NCBI GenBank assembly: GCA_030770425.1 | Contig: JASJFT010000056.1 | Location: 62,001-126,000, forward strand | Length of the DNA stretch: 64,000 nt | Direction: 5' to 3' | Source: Darksidea phi | Lineage: Eukaryota > Ascomycota > Dothideomycetes > Pleosporales > Lentitheciaceae | Part shown: positions 31,265 through 42,296 of the stretch, piece by piece | Position numbering within the stretch: position 1 is the first letter of the stretch | Layout: every line of letters starts with the position of its first letter | The notes under the pieces: model-generated | The model's input: the letters and a program-made list of their open reading frames with translations, nothing else | Database searches by the model: none | What the model was told of the DNA's origin: nothing | Made by a program: the position numbers and the translations under genes

Positions 31265-32899
31265 ATGGACAGCATCAAGCAACAGCTGCAAGCTCTCCGA
31301 CCTGAAATCGACCAAATCCTCCAAATCAGTGGTTCTCCCGCCCTCTCTCTTGGTGTCCTCCACAGAGGAAGCATCATTCACACGGCCCATTTTGGTCGTC
31401 GGCATGCCGACGAGTCAACACCCCCGAATGATGACACGATACACTGGATCGCATCTCTGACGAAACTGATCACGGTAGCTGCCATTGCCAAACTCGTCCA
31501 TGACGGCATGCTCCATTGGGACATACCCATCAGGCAATACCTGCCAAACTTTCGCATTCGTCAAGATGAGCTCGGGCTTAAGGCTACCTTGAGGGACCTT
31601 CTATCCAACCGCTCGGGAATCGCACCGGCGAACAACTTTTGGGGATTCCAGAATAGCGATCCTCTCATGAAAAAGAGCGAAACTACATTAACAGCTACGT
31701 ACTTGAACTCGGCCAAACCATTCGGCCAGTTCGTGTACTCGCAATGGAACTACGCGCTCGTAGAGAACGTTGTCAAAGAAGTAACTGGCACCTCCCTTTG
31801 CGATTACATCGAACAAAACGTCTTTCGGCCTCTCCACATGACTCGCAGCTCCTTCGACCGTCCTCAAGAATCTGATGTTAATGTTGCACACACGCATTGT
31901 ACCCATGATGATGGTACAGCAACTTGCAAGGCAGATTTCCCACCTATTCTAGTCGAAGCCGGCATCGGTGTTGGTGCCGGTGCCAGGAGCTCAATGAACG
32001 ACTACATGCTCTTCTTACAGGCGCTTCTCTCCGCCTACAAAATTCAACACGACAATGGCGTTGATGTCACGCCCGGCTCAATCTTCCCTCTCACGAGAGC
32101 CATATTCACGCCCCAAGTCGGCTTCGGTCCTCCACACCGCTCCAATATCGACAGCGTCGCGTACTGTATGGGCATATACCGCACGAAGCTCCCCGGCTAT
32201 CTAAGTTTAGCTAGTCCAAACTTCTACTACACCTTGGGTAGAAAGAGACTCCCGCCCTACGGCACGGGCCTTGCTGGCACCGACGTGTTCCACCATTCCG
32301 GCACCTGTCCAGGCCATCTAGGAGCAATGTATCTCGTTCCCTCCACTGAAACCGCCGTGGTCGCCCTGACCAACTCGCAGCCATTGATGGATCCGACCGA
32401 TTTCGCAGCGCAGCTTGCATTGTCAGTCCTGCTAGGGGAGAAGCTCAAGGTGAATTTCGTTGAAATGGCGCAGTTGGGCAGGGCCATCACACTTGAAAAT
32501 TACAGGGTGCTTGAAAAAGCCGTCAAGAAGGGAAAGACGAATGTGCCTCCTACGAAGCCTCTTACTGCTTATGAGGGTGACTACTACAATGCCATCCACA
32601 ACTTCGTGCTGTCTGTTACCGTTGCCGGCGACTGCTTGAGTGTAAATATGCAGCGGGGGAAAACAGGCTTCACGTTATTGCCCTACGACGGTGATACATT
32701 CTACTGGCCCGTGAATCGAGAGGAAGAAACTTGTACCAAGGGTATGTGGGGTTTTATGTACAAGGACTGGCATCTTTTCCGGTTCGAAGTTGATTCCAGC
32801 GGTGAGGTGGAAGCGTTAGCTTGGAAACATGATCCATACCTCGCCAACCCAGAAATATTCAGAAAGACGCCCACTTCAGGTACGTTTGCTAGGTTGTAA
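31265..32899 (+). CDS. Beta-lactamase-like serine hydrolase/esterase
   Basis: Intronless; from the ATG at 31265 it encodes 544 aa (an upstream in-frame ATG at 31199 would add 22 hydrophobic residues). The class C beta-lactamase/penicillin-binding fold is shown by IASLTKLIT with nucleophile Ser64 and Lys67 (SxxK), the Tyr motif in FVYSQWNYAL (Y-S-Q rather than Y-x-N), and HHSGTCPGH as the HxG-type element. The C-terminal ~120 residues form a separate small domain, as in many fungal members. Family members include esterases, peptidases and acyltransferases such as LovD; here the substrate is unknown. The divergent P450 and nearby MFS suggest a metabolite role. Confidence 0.85.
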   Translation: MDSIKQQLQALRPEIDQILQISGSPALSLGVLHRGSIIHTAHFGRRHADESTPPNDDTIHWIASLTKLITVAAIAKLVHDGMLHWDIPIRQYLPNFRIRQDELGLKATLRDLLSNRSGIAPANNFWGFQNSDPLMKKSETTLTATYLNSAKPFGQFVYSQWNYALVENVVKEVTGTSLCDYIEQNVFRPLHMTRSSFDRPQESDVNVAHTHCTHDDGTATCKADFPPILVEAGIGVGAGARSSMNDYMLFLQALLSAYKIQHDNGVDVTPGSIFPLTRAIFTPQVGFGPPHRSNIDSVAYCMGIYRTKLPGYLSLASPNFYYTLGRKRLPPYGTGLAGTDVFHHSGTCPGHLGAMYLVPSTETAVVALTNSQPLMDPTDFAAQLALSVLLGEKLKVNFVEMAQLGRAITLENYRVLEKAVKKGKTNVPPTKPLTAYEGDYYNAIHNFVLSVTVAGDCLSVNMQRGKTGFTLLPYDGDTFYWPVNREEETCTKGMWGFMYKDWHLFRFEVDSSGEVEALAWKHDPYLANPEIFRKTPTSGTFARL

Positions 32900-33694
32900 T
32901 GCGATGATAAGGCTTCTTTGGTCCTTATCTCCAGCTATCAATGGGATTGATTTCGCACAAAATTTGTTTCTCACTCGGACAAAAGACTCTAGCTTATATT
33001 TCGCTTGGATGATGGAAATCTGGGGTAAAATTTTCAAATAACTCCGTCCGCTCCTAGAACTACTTCATGACTTGAGGTGACTACTATGATTTGATACTTG
33101 GCAGCACATTATGATATATAAGCGCGCACAACCTTCTTTCCTCCTTACCCAATCCGCTGTCGAAGATATTTTGTTACGAAATCTTGATATAAAACGGATG
33201 CTTGGCCATATGTTACTTATCTATACTCGGGAAGTTTGACTGAGGTACTGAGAATACATTATTTCAGGGTATATACCAAAGGCTCGGTACGTCTCATACA
33301 TTGGCGGCCCGGGTGCGCATACCCGATGCCTGACCCCGATCAGTCATTGCACGATAATGTAGGTAAGATCATCTGTTCGATGTCCGACGGGCAAACACAG
33401 TCCGGCCTTCGTCCTCAGTTTTGGCACGGGCTATGAAATCCGTAAACGCGAAACTGGAACTCATGCGAGTGGCCGGAGACACGTGTAAGACAGGAGTAAG
33501 CGGCTAGGTTGCATAAAATCTCGGGAGGCACGCGCCCACCCGAAAAGCCACCCAGACTCCTTTTACGTTAGTTACCTTTACACTATTGGCAAGCAAGGTG
33601 ATCTTTACGAACAACCCACCATCTTCATCATCATCATCTGCTAGTACCTCTTCCGAAATTATTGACCGTTTCGCCGTTGTCGCTACTTACCGCA
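32900..33694. other. Intergenic with RIP-type repeat copy
   Basis: No gene. It contains the better preserved copy of the 177-bp repeat at 33211-33387 and the upstream region of the rhodopsin-like gene. Confidence 0.6.
33211..33387 (+). repeat. 177-bp dispersed repeat, copy 1 (GC-richer)
   Basis: Aligns without gaps to 35816-35992. By hand count the two differ at 35 of 177 positions; 31 are transitions, and in 26 of them this copy has C/G where the other has T/A. Confidence 0.8.
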
Positions 33695-34924
33695 ATGGCA
33701 ATGACACCAGCAGCCAGGTCTCAAGCAGGTGGAGGGGACGCCGGGTCAGATCTGGTGCATCTTGCAATCGGCTTCATTGTCCTCCAGTCTATCATTTTAG
33801 CGCTGTTCTACCTCTCCAGATACACACAAGGCGGGCATAAAGCGGGAATTGAGATGAGGCTTTTCATGCCTTTCGGCGACCTCTTTTGCGTTGGCAACGC
33901 CATAATGGCTATCCGTAATTTCTCACAGATGCTCTTGGCTAGAGCAAAGCCTATGTCTAGGAAACATATACTTACCTGGTACAGTCCTAGTAAAGTTAGG
34001 TGGCGCGGGACGCCACATCCTGGATCTGGATCTCGAAACAATTGTTCGGCTGGCAAAATTGTTCAAGGCCGAAGAGATGATATACGTCGCCTCTGTAATG
34101 TTTCCCAAGCTCGCTATCCTCTCGCTATATATTCGGCTATTCTTAAACCCAGTCCGCCGTTTTTCGTACCTCACAGGGGCCTTTGTCGTCGTCAATTTCT
34201 TCGCTCGACTCTTGACATGGGCCTTTATGTGCCAACCTTTCGCGTTCAACTGGAACAAGACGATCTCAGGAGGCCATTTCATCAACACGAATAAATCATA
34301 CGCCTACTTCAGCATCCCTAACCTTTTTTCCGACGTTGCAATCATTCTATTGCCTTTTCACCCACTCTGGAAGCTTCAAGTACCTCGGAGCACAAAAATC
34401 GGCCTGTTCGTCACTTTCGCACTCGGTGCCTTGTAAGTTTCCCTGTAATATGCCGGCCTACCCTTACTACGTTTACTGATCGCCATAGTGGAATGATAAC
34501 CGCCATAGTCCGTTTTATTTCGTTCCTAACAATCGACCTTCGCTCCGATGTATCTTTTCAGGCGCCCAAGACCATGAAGTGGACGATGACCGAGCCCGCC
34601 ATGTACCAGATTGCCGCCACCTTACCAACGTTGCGACTAATTCTCACCAGTAATTTGTCTTCCCTCAGTTCCTTATCGCTTTTTAGCAAGTTCTCTCAAG
34701 ATTCACCGTCACAAAGGTCCGGGAATTCGGGCGGAGGCGCCGTTGACGCTGCCGATCGCAACCAATTTGTTAAATTAGACGACTATCACTACACGCACAA
34801 TTCGAAAGGTGCAAAAAGGTTGGGCAGGAACCACTCGGGCGTTCTGAGAACGACCGATGTGTCTGTGCCCAGGCATACAAATAACGATATCGAAGAGCAC
34901 GAGCTCATCCAGTATGCAAATTAG
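33695..34924 (+). CDS. Rhodopsin-like (Pth11-related) seven-helix membrane protein
   Basis: Three exons, 33695-33914, 33985-34432 and 34489-34924; 367 aa. Introns of 70 and 56 bp join NAIMAI to LLVKLGGAGRHILDLD and FALGAF to GMITAIVRFISF. Conserved blocks of the fungal integral-membrane (fungal_rhodopsin) family are seen: GGAGRHI, MIYVASVMFPKLAILSLYIRLF, FMCQPFAFNWNKT and the D in FSDVAIILLPFHPLWKLQ. There is no CFEM domain at the N terminus. The cytosolic tail (~100 residues) is polar and Ser/Asp-rich. Family members are plasma-membrane receptor-like proteins or cluster proteins of unknown role. Confidence 0.82.
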
Positions 34925-35423
34925 CTCTATGAAAGGTTTAGTGTATTCTAGATTTGGGGTACATTGCCAGAAGTCTATCATGCCATAGTTATATAGCTAC
35001 TCGGGTTTTTCGATTTTAGCTAGACGGGATTGTTGGGTGTATGCTTTTGTGGGGCTTAGTGGAGGTGCATCGATGAGCGATTTTGGATCCTTGAGGTTCT
35101 TCTGCAGGCGGTGTAGGGCATTTGGTTAGGAATGATACAAAGGCTAATTTCTAAGATCGAAATCAACATATCTGTAATGATCGCAACCTTTCACTCATCC
35201 ATCGCTAGTTTGGGTACTTGAAGACTGTTTCCATGCTCTGCTCTACTGCTGTTTGGGCTAACTGTGCTTCTTTCCTTTCGGCGTCACACGGTTTGGGGTT
35301 TGAGGTGGGAGAGAAATAAGAATGCAAAGGCGAGCTAGGGTTAGGTATGCAAATTGAATCTACGAACGTTCTCATCATTGAGATGGCGCCAGCAAGGCGC
35401 TGATAAATGATGGGAGTTGAAAT

Positions 35424-35519
35424 AGATTACTATCGAATAAGTAGTAACCATCGCGTCGTTAAACTCGCGGAATAACCTAAAAAAGGTAATATAAAAAGGT
35501 ATTTCATCCCGAATACCTT
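35424..35519 (-). repeat. Dispersed repeat fragment (inverted copy of 9072-9166)
   Basis: The complement reads aaggtattcggga...tattccgcgagtttaacgacg...tacttattcga. Relative to the first copy, most differences in the core are transitions toward A/T. Confidence 0.55.
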
Positions 35520-35815
35520 GAAACGCAAGAAGGTTGTTAGTTGCAGTCATTGCCTGTGATTGCCTGAAGCGTCACGGCATGACTGCGAGGGCAACAGCCC
35601 GAGCCTCATGAAAGAGCGCGAGCCGCATGCCGCGGGCAACGGCCAGAGCCTCAGAGAGTGCATGGCGCGTGCTATGATGTTGAGCGGTAGCGACAGTAGT
35701 CTACCAGACTCGAGAGCAGCCAGAAACGTGACCTGCTGCCTGCTCAACGTCCCATAAACAGAGCGTTGCATTCCATCCTCCATCCTCCATCCTTCACAGT
35801 CTCATCAATTGCGTA

Positions 35816-35992
35816 TATTACTTATGTATACTTGGGAAGTTTAACTAAGATACCAAGAATATATTATTTTAGGGTATATACTAAAGGCTCAGTGTATCTT
35901 ATATATTAACGGCCTGGGTAGGTATACCCGATACCTAGCCCCGATTAGCTATTGCCTACTAATGTAGGTAAGGTTATCTGTTCGATGTCCGA
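35816..35992 (+). repeat. 177-bp dispersed repeat, copy 2 (AT-shifted)
   Basis: Gap-free partner of 33211-33387. C-to-T and G-to-A changes dominate, as expected if this copy was mutated by RIP. Sequence identity stops sharply after tgttcgatgtccga. Confidence 0.8.
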
Positions 35993-36344
35993 ATCTAGGG
36001 ATCCTTCCTTTGGGTTTAGTGTAGTCCCTCGCTTATCCGTATCGGGGATTACTTCTCGCCCTATTAACCTGCTGCTTTTAATATTTTATGTAAAGATGAC
36101 CGTGTAGTGGGAAGCGGGCAATACAAGCACCCTAGTAAAGAATCAACGTGTTGGTTTCAGCTATGGCATTGACTTATCGATAAGGCCTCAAAACCTCAGG
36201 GATGGTGCGTGCACGTGTGCGAGGTAAGGCTAAGCCTAATTCCGTTAGCATAGCCAAGCTCGCTTGCTGCGCGCACTACCACTTCAAATTCTCAAATCAT
36301 TTGCTTCTGACCTTTAGCACACAACCACATACCGCTCCATCAAC

Positions 36345-36945
36345 ATGCCGACTCACTTGAGCAAGACGAGAAAGCATAGAGGACATGTTAGCGCTGGACA
36401 TGGCCGTGTTGGTAAACACCGCAAGCATCCCGGTGGTGTAAGTAACCTGAAAACGACGACTATGTAGTGGCTATGATGCTGACGTCCCCAGCGTGGTCTT
36501 GCCGGAGGCCAACACCATCACCGAACGAATCTAGACAAATACCATCCCGGCTACTTTGGTAAGTAGAAAACTATCTTTCTGTGGTACAAGATTTCCTAAT
36601 AATTGTAGGCAAGGTGGGAATGCGCCACTTCCACCTACAGCGCAACCACGAGTGGAAGCCCGTGGTGAACATCGACAAGGTAAGTTGGAACCTTATTATC
36701 AACATACATATTCTAACTTAGTATAGCTTGTAGCCCTCATTCCCGATGAACACCGCGAGAAGTACCTCAACACGTCGTCCACTTCCAAGACTGCTCCAGT
36801 CATTAAACTTCTCGACCATGGCTACGCAAAACTGCTAGGCAAAGGTCGCATCAATATCCCAGTTGTCGTCCAGGCTCGCTACGTCAGCGCCGAAGCCGAG
36901 AGGAAAATCAAGGAGGCTGGCGGTGTCATTCAGCTCGTTGCTTAG
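36345..36945 (+). CDS. RPL28: 60S ribosomal protein uL15 (L28/L27a)
   Basis: Four exons: 36345-36437, 36492-36558, 36609-36679, 36727-36945; 149 aa, the family's normal length. The gene has no long ORF because introns of 54, 50 and 47 bp split it early. The N terminus [20 protein letters not shown] and the blocks [36 protein letters not shown] and [13 protein letters not shown] are unmistakable uL15. It is a component of the large ribosomal subunit near the peptidyl-transferase region. It is the only core gene in an otherwise relic-rich 10-kb stretch. Confidence 0.95.
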
Positions 36946-38644
36946 GACTTATGGCTATGGTACGGCACCCAAAGCTCTGCAATGCGAGCAGACCGCGGGT
37001 GGGCGTTTTGGGCATACTCTCTTACCATCGGTGTCGTGGAGAGTCAGCGTAGTGGCTGGGCGGTGATCATTTAATAGATCTCTATAAATGACACTTGCCG
37101 AACAAACTTGATCGTGCCGTTGTCTGTGATGACTTTGCACGAGGCTCGCAACCCCGATCAATCCGTACCAATCCGGATCGTCTACCTTAGTCGATCATCA
37201 TGCGGAGTAGACACAGGCAGATATACTGACTACACCCTAGATGAGCATGGCTCACACTCCTGGTAGGTCGATCTGAGGTGAGATTTTTGACTCGTGATTA
37301 TGAACGAACTTACCGTGCAGGTCAAGCAAAAGCTTACCAGTCTTTGCGTGTTCCGTCTTACAAATCTGGCCAATTAGACATTATGGAGCAGCACATACTC
37401 GTGTCACCCATGTTCCCGAATTTGCCACTGGTATCTCAATCATCACTCTCGCGGCCTGGATTAGCAAAAGCAGCACAACGATTCAGTCACAACGTCCATT
37501 GTCTAAACAATCTGAAAGATGCCTGCTTTATCTAAAGCTTATACTCTCTCATAGGACCCAAGGCTTCATCAAAACGACAGATGTTAGACGTTGTACCAGA
37601 CTTCTCCACAAATGATATTTGGGACATGTAATTATAGTTACGCTTCACAGTAACTTCCGAAATTTTCCTGTTTATTCTTTGAAGCGCATGGATGTCCAGT
37701 GACGCCCAGTCTTCGATGTCCATTTCATCGCTCCATCCTCGATATCTATTTTATTTTCCCAGTCGCTTGGGTACCGAGCGTGGGCGAACAATACTGTGGT
37801 GTTTGCGTAGAAGCATTGGCCGTTTGGTCCTTATTACTTGAGGATAGTTCTTGTTTAGATGTGAATAGTAGCCTTTTCTGTCCACCATAAACGGCTTTAG
37901 GGATTCTCTCGTTTCTCCGACAGGAATGACGTGCTTCTAGAAGAGTATATTGGGTCTGGTATTCTGGTAGGCGACCTCACAACATGTTTTATAGATACGT
38001 TATATCTTGTGTAGATGGTAGTCGTCCCTTTTGAGCTATCTGCCATGACTAGAGAGTCTCTTTGTCCTTAGTAAACTGATGTTGAGGAGGTAGGGTGTGT
38101 GGTCTGTGACGTCGTTGGTGCCTGGCTTGTATTTTATATGACCTTGTAGACGGTATCTGACTGTGGATGAGTTTATCCTTGTAGCGTTGCTTAAGTTTGC
38201 TTCTCGATTCTCTCCTATTCTTTGTGCTGTTGTATGTTATCCTTCTATATTCCTTGGATCCTTGTTGTTTAGGGGACCAGCCAGCTTTTGGTAATGGGAA
38301 TCTGCCGTCAGCTATGGCCAATTACGTACGTATTCCCGGAGCATCCTGCGAGCGGTCTACAGGATATTTAAGTAATTCGAACCATAGCCTAACCATGTAT
38401 ATAGTTGCTTGAACATCGATATCTGCGTCGTAAAATGGCCCATTAAGTGAGACATCCAGAACACCAGACCAGAAACAGCTAGTAGTTGCAGGCTGATCGA
38501 ATAGTATAAATTTTGTCGAAACGCCGAAATAAACGGAAAGGTGTTTCCCGCAGGGGGTAAAACAACATACTAGTATCCGTTGACGTTAAGAGCGTTGCGA
38601 ACTATAGATATATCAAGGCCTGTAGTCCCTGGAAGACGTCAAGA
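36946..38644. other. Gene-poor region of 1.7 kb
   Basis: Only short unsupported ORFs (for example 37278-37535 plus and 38049-38321 minus, the latter Lys/Arg/Gln-rich low-complexity). Nothing recognisable; probably decayed repeats. Confidence 0.4.
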
Positions 38645-39369
38645 TCATTCAATAACGATATCGTCAACGCTAATATACTCCTTAATGTAGATACCGACTT
38701 GCGCATAAGCAACAATCTCGTGACCATACCGATCAATTCCCTCTACTATTACTGACTGATCTTGGATCAAAAACATATTGATGATCCTTGTGTTGGTGAT
38801 CGGGTCCCAAATACTGATCTGAGATGGCATTTGAGTCTCAGAGGCGGATGACGTGCACGGCTAAATTCCGTACCAAGAACTAGTTCCCTCGGTCGATATC
38901 CGTTTGCATTTCTCCAGTTCGGATCTTCTAAGTCGTGGAGTAATGTGACCAAGGGTTAAAATTGGCGGGGACAATGCCAAGCTTTGGTGGTGAACGAAAG
39001 AATGCCATCCAAGGAAGCTTTGCATTGCAGGTCGAACACGGTACTGCCACTTATTCGAGTGTCGAATCTTTCCTTGGTGTGACGAGGACAGTATACACAA
39101 TACTGCCAGCTCTTTTGTCCACAATTCAGACGGGGACACGTTCCTAGGGTATTAGAGACCGGAACACTCGATTTCCCAATTGCCGTGATCAATTTTGATA
39201 TCTTGCTACACCTGACACATCTTGAGTCTAGACTCAGCCTTGAAAGACAGTGAACTATCATGGCTGTTTCAGGGCTGATGAGCATGCGACGCGGACATGG
39301 CTCAATGATAACTCCGTTGACGATTGGACAGGGACCTAGGCACGGTCTACCAAGTGCTCCCACATACAT
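38645..39369 (-). pseudogene. Possible decayed gene, not recognised
   Basis: Three consecutive minus-strand pieces look protein-like. An ATG-started ORF 39369-38956 includes MLISPETAMIVHCLSRLSL. A piece at 38952-38767 includes LLHDLEDPNWRNANGYRPRELVLG. A piece at 38830-38645 includes ISIWDPITNTRIINMFLI and VEGIDRYGHEIVAYAQVG. They lie in different frames with no clear splice signals between the last two. A broken gene of about 240 residues is the simplest reading; chance is not excluded. Confidence 0.25.
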
Positions 39370-40086
39370 TCACTTTTCAGGATATTCCGCTACGCATGTC
39401 AAATGATAGATATTCGAGAGATGCAATGTCTTACCTAGTAATTTGTTATTGCGTTCAAGCGTGTATTGCCTGTCGAATAGAGGCCATTCAGCCTAGACGT
39501 CAGCCTCTAATTCTGTGGGGACTAGTACGGAAATGTACGTACAGGAGCATCGCACATGGTTTCGACCCATACCACGATTTAGATCTACAGCTAGCTCTAC
39601 CCCGTTTAAATGTTTCATTAACAGCATGCTGACTACTCTAAGGTGCAATGAAGCTGTAGATGTTCTTTACTCCCAAACTACTTCTCCATGACATTGCAGT
39701 CCCACAAGCATTTATTACTCCATTTTCTAACCCAATTCATTCTATCGCCAAAACTACCACAAAGTCCCAACTTGCACGGAAAACTACGGCGAATAAGAGT
39801 TTCCCTATATAACCAGGGAAAAGGATACATGCTTGGTCTGTCTCATAGAAAACGACTGGGCTATGGGTTCCCTACATCGAGTGGGCTCGGCGCATTGATA
39901 GCAACTGGAATTTAGAGGCGGTCAACTGGTAGGACAATGAGGTACAGCTGTTTGGGCTGGTGAAGAAGACGATAGTACTAGAGGAGTTCACAATCAATCT
40001 ATTGAATGAATATTTCCCCACCATAGTAGACGTGAGCGAGCTGAATTACATCTTCAAATTACATGGACTCTAGCTTAGCTCTCAAA
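39370..40086. other. Intergenic, no gene seen
   Basis: Short ORFs only, without domain or composition to support them. Confidence 0.45.
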
Positions 40087-40548
40087 TCATCCCAAATGCG
40101 CCTCGGCCTCGATCTCAATCCTCATATCAGCATATAATCCCTTGACCTCTATAAATGTCAAAAGTGGGGCGTGATTCGGACAATGTTTCACCAAGTTCCT
40201 AACGACCTCTCCTGCAATCACGTCAAAGCTTAGTCCCTCACGCGAAACCCAGAACATGCGTGTTTTGTACACTTGATCCCAGCCTTTGCCGCCGGCTTCT
40301 TGAAGAGCGACGGAGGCGTTTTCGAAGGCTTGATCGACTTCGGCGGCGATGGTGGAGGGAAATTCTTCGGTCTGGCGGTTCCAGCCACCTGTAGGTATTA
40401 GTGGGTCGATAAGAGTTGGGACATAGGAGAGGATACCTTGACCGGAGATTTCGATGCGGTTGTCGATGCGGACTGCTTGACTGTAGTGGACGTCTTGCCT
40501 TGAGCGCGCGCCAAAGCCGGCGTAATTATAGTATGTAAGGTGAGACAT
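40087..40548 (-). CDS. RidA/YjgF/UK114-family protein
   Basis: Two exons on the minus strand, 40548-40437 and 40388-40087; 137 aa. The 48-bp intron (gtatcc...cctacag) is a multiple of three, so an unspliced ORF also exists. Splicing joins RIEISGQ to GGWNRQTEEFPSTIAAEVDQAF, the standard RidA run. The family folds as trimers with a clefted active site between subunits. Many members deaminate reactive enamine/imine intermediates, but some fungal members act in other detoxification or metabolite steps. The C-terminal RIEIEAEAHLG is the usual final strand. The canonical Arg of true RidA appears replaced in the DMRIEIEA strand region, so enzyme class is uncertain. Confidence 0.8.
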   Translation of the reverse strand: MSHLTYYNYAGFGARSRQDVHYSQAVRIDNRIEISGQGILSYVPTLIDPLIPTGGWNRQTEEFPSTIAAEVDQAFENASVALQEAGGKGWDQVYKTRMFWVSREGLSFDVIAGEVVRNLVKHCPNHAPLLTFIEVKGLYADMRIEIEAEAHLG

Positions 40549-42296
40549 GCTGGCTAGATTAGCGCTTTAGAAGCCGTTAAAGAGGATAGTCAAGCGCGCG
40601 TATTTTCCTAAGAATGACAGAAAAAAGAGATATTGTTGGAGCTGTAGCTGATTGTAATCCTATTCTCAAGTGGACGCAGCCTTTATACTCATATTCGTGA
40701 CGTTCATTGACTTACTTCGCTAATCTTACCCAGTCTGGCGAGCGGAGTGTACACTACTCCGAGCCAAGCCATCCTAGACTGCCATTGGTAAGATATTTAG
40801 CGTGCGGAGTGAGAAACAATCCTTGGATCGGGTGGGGCGGCATCGGCACGGAGCCTTTGGCTCACGGAGATGGGACAACTTTTGCGCCGAATAGTCAGTG
40901 CTCGGGTCAGGCGCATTATATCAAGCTACTCGTTGATTAATGAAGTGCATTCCCTTTTCTCATGTATCCCAGCCACGTGCTTTACATTGACACCATTATC
41001 CTCCCCCCTTCTACTGTAGTACTCAACTGATGAGAAAGAATTCTGCGTCGCCATGGTCAGTCGTTCAGACGTCAACTGCTTCGGTGCCAACTGAATCGAA
41101 CCAATAGGACACCGGGATACTTGCGCCAGCCCACGTGACTAAAATCATAAAACATCTTGTGGTTATGGGGCTCCCCTTCAAATGTCGTGGCCGTTTTTAA
41201 ATGCTATAAGATATATACCTAAGACTCTTCGTTACTGTAATAGTATAAAATCTCCAATGTGACAGTAAAATTCCCACGATGCAATCTGAACACGGCGGTG
41301 GCCGCGTTTCAACGGGGCTATCGGGTCCGACTACACACATTCAGCCGATGACAAACCGATGGCTGGATCTACTCAGAGGACGATGGCCTTCTTGAGTGTG
41401 GCGTCCTTAGCGTAGTTCAAGTCATCTAATGAAGGATTGCAACACGGCCACTTAAATGGCGAAGTTATTGCCTTTTACATGTAGAAAGGATCAAGAGAGA
41501 TGCCGTCTAAGATAACACACTAGCCCTGTGGAGAATATTATATTGAAAGTTCTGAAACAGACACTAGAGATATCGACCTCAGAAGCAGCCTATAACTTCA
41601 TCAGGTACCGATAAACCTTAAACCATCGTCTTAGATATATGCCCACTGCAACCATTGTTGTTGTTGTTTCGTCGTAAGCTTCTTATCCCCAACGTTCACT
41701 GGACTTTGCCGTGCATACAGTTAATTTGAGCTCACATTAGCTAGATAGACTGATCGAAGAAGGAGCGATGCCCTGAGTGCTTCATCACATGCTAGGCTGC
41801 AATGAGACTGATGTATAGAGAAGGCTAAGCCCTTTAAAGTATGAGCACGTAGAGTTATCAAGACGGTAATAGCCCGTTTGAAAGCTGTCGTGTGGCCCTG
41901 AATATCCCTCGGCCCTTCTCCATGACAGATATATCTTTCCAGCGATCTCAGTAGAAATAAGTCGGATGTGAATGGCGATGCGCCTCCAGGAAATATATCA
42001 CAGAGCGACAACCGCAAGTTATGCCAGCCCCCACGTACCGGCTTAATACATGGACAAACCCCTTAGCAACCACCTAACTCATCAATCTTTGTTTCTACGT
42101 TCGCATTACTGATATAGTACCTGGAATATAAACTCTCGGCTTGGATCGCACGCAATTTTCAACCTCGTTCCGGGCCTACAAGGAAGTGGCCACTTCAACC
42201 GCTTCTGTAGCGAGAGAGAAGGAAGCCACTCATCTGCAACAGGCTGCCGGGCAAGCTCGCCGGCAATGAACCCACCGCACTATGAACCATTGGTAA
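40549..42296. other. Gene-poor region of 1.7 kb
   Basis: No supported gene on either strand; the longest ORF (41721-42017 minus, 98 codons) has no recognisable sequence. Confidence 0.5.

Larger units (their letters stand above)
34925..36344. other. Repeat-rich intergenic region
   Basis: Holds the inverted copy of the 9072 repeat (35424-35519), a GC-rich imperfect tandem (gggcaacagcccgagcctca / gggcaacggccagagcctca around 35590-35655), RIP-type copy 2 (35816-35992) and the promoter of the uL15 gene. No gene seen. Confidence 0.6.

Noticed and set aside
35560..35760. Open frame in the GC-rich repeat region on the plus strand
   Set aside because: It reads through an imperfect tandem repeat with no protein-like character and no flanking exons.
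38370..38385. ggttcgaat on the minus strand resembling a tRNA B box
   Set aside because: No matching A box, acceptor stem or anticodon arm could be formed around it. No tRNA was found elsewhere by eye either.
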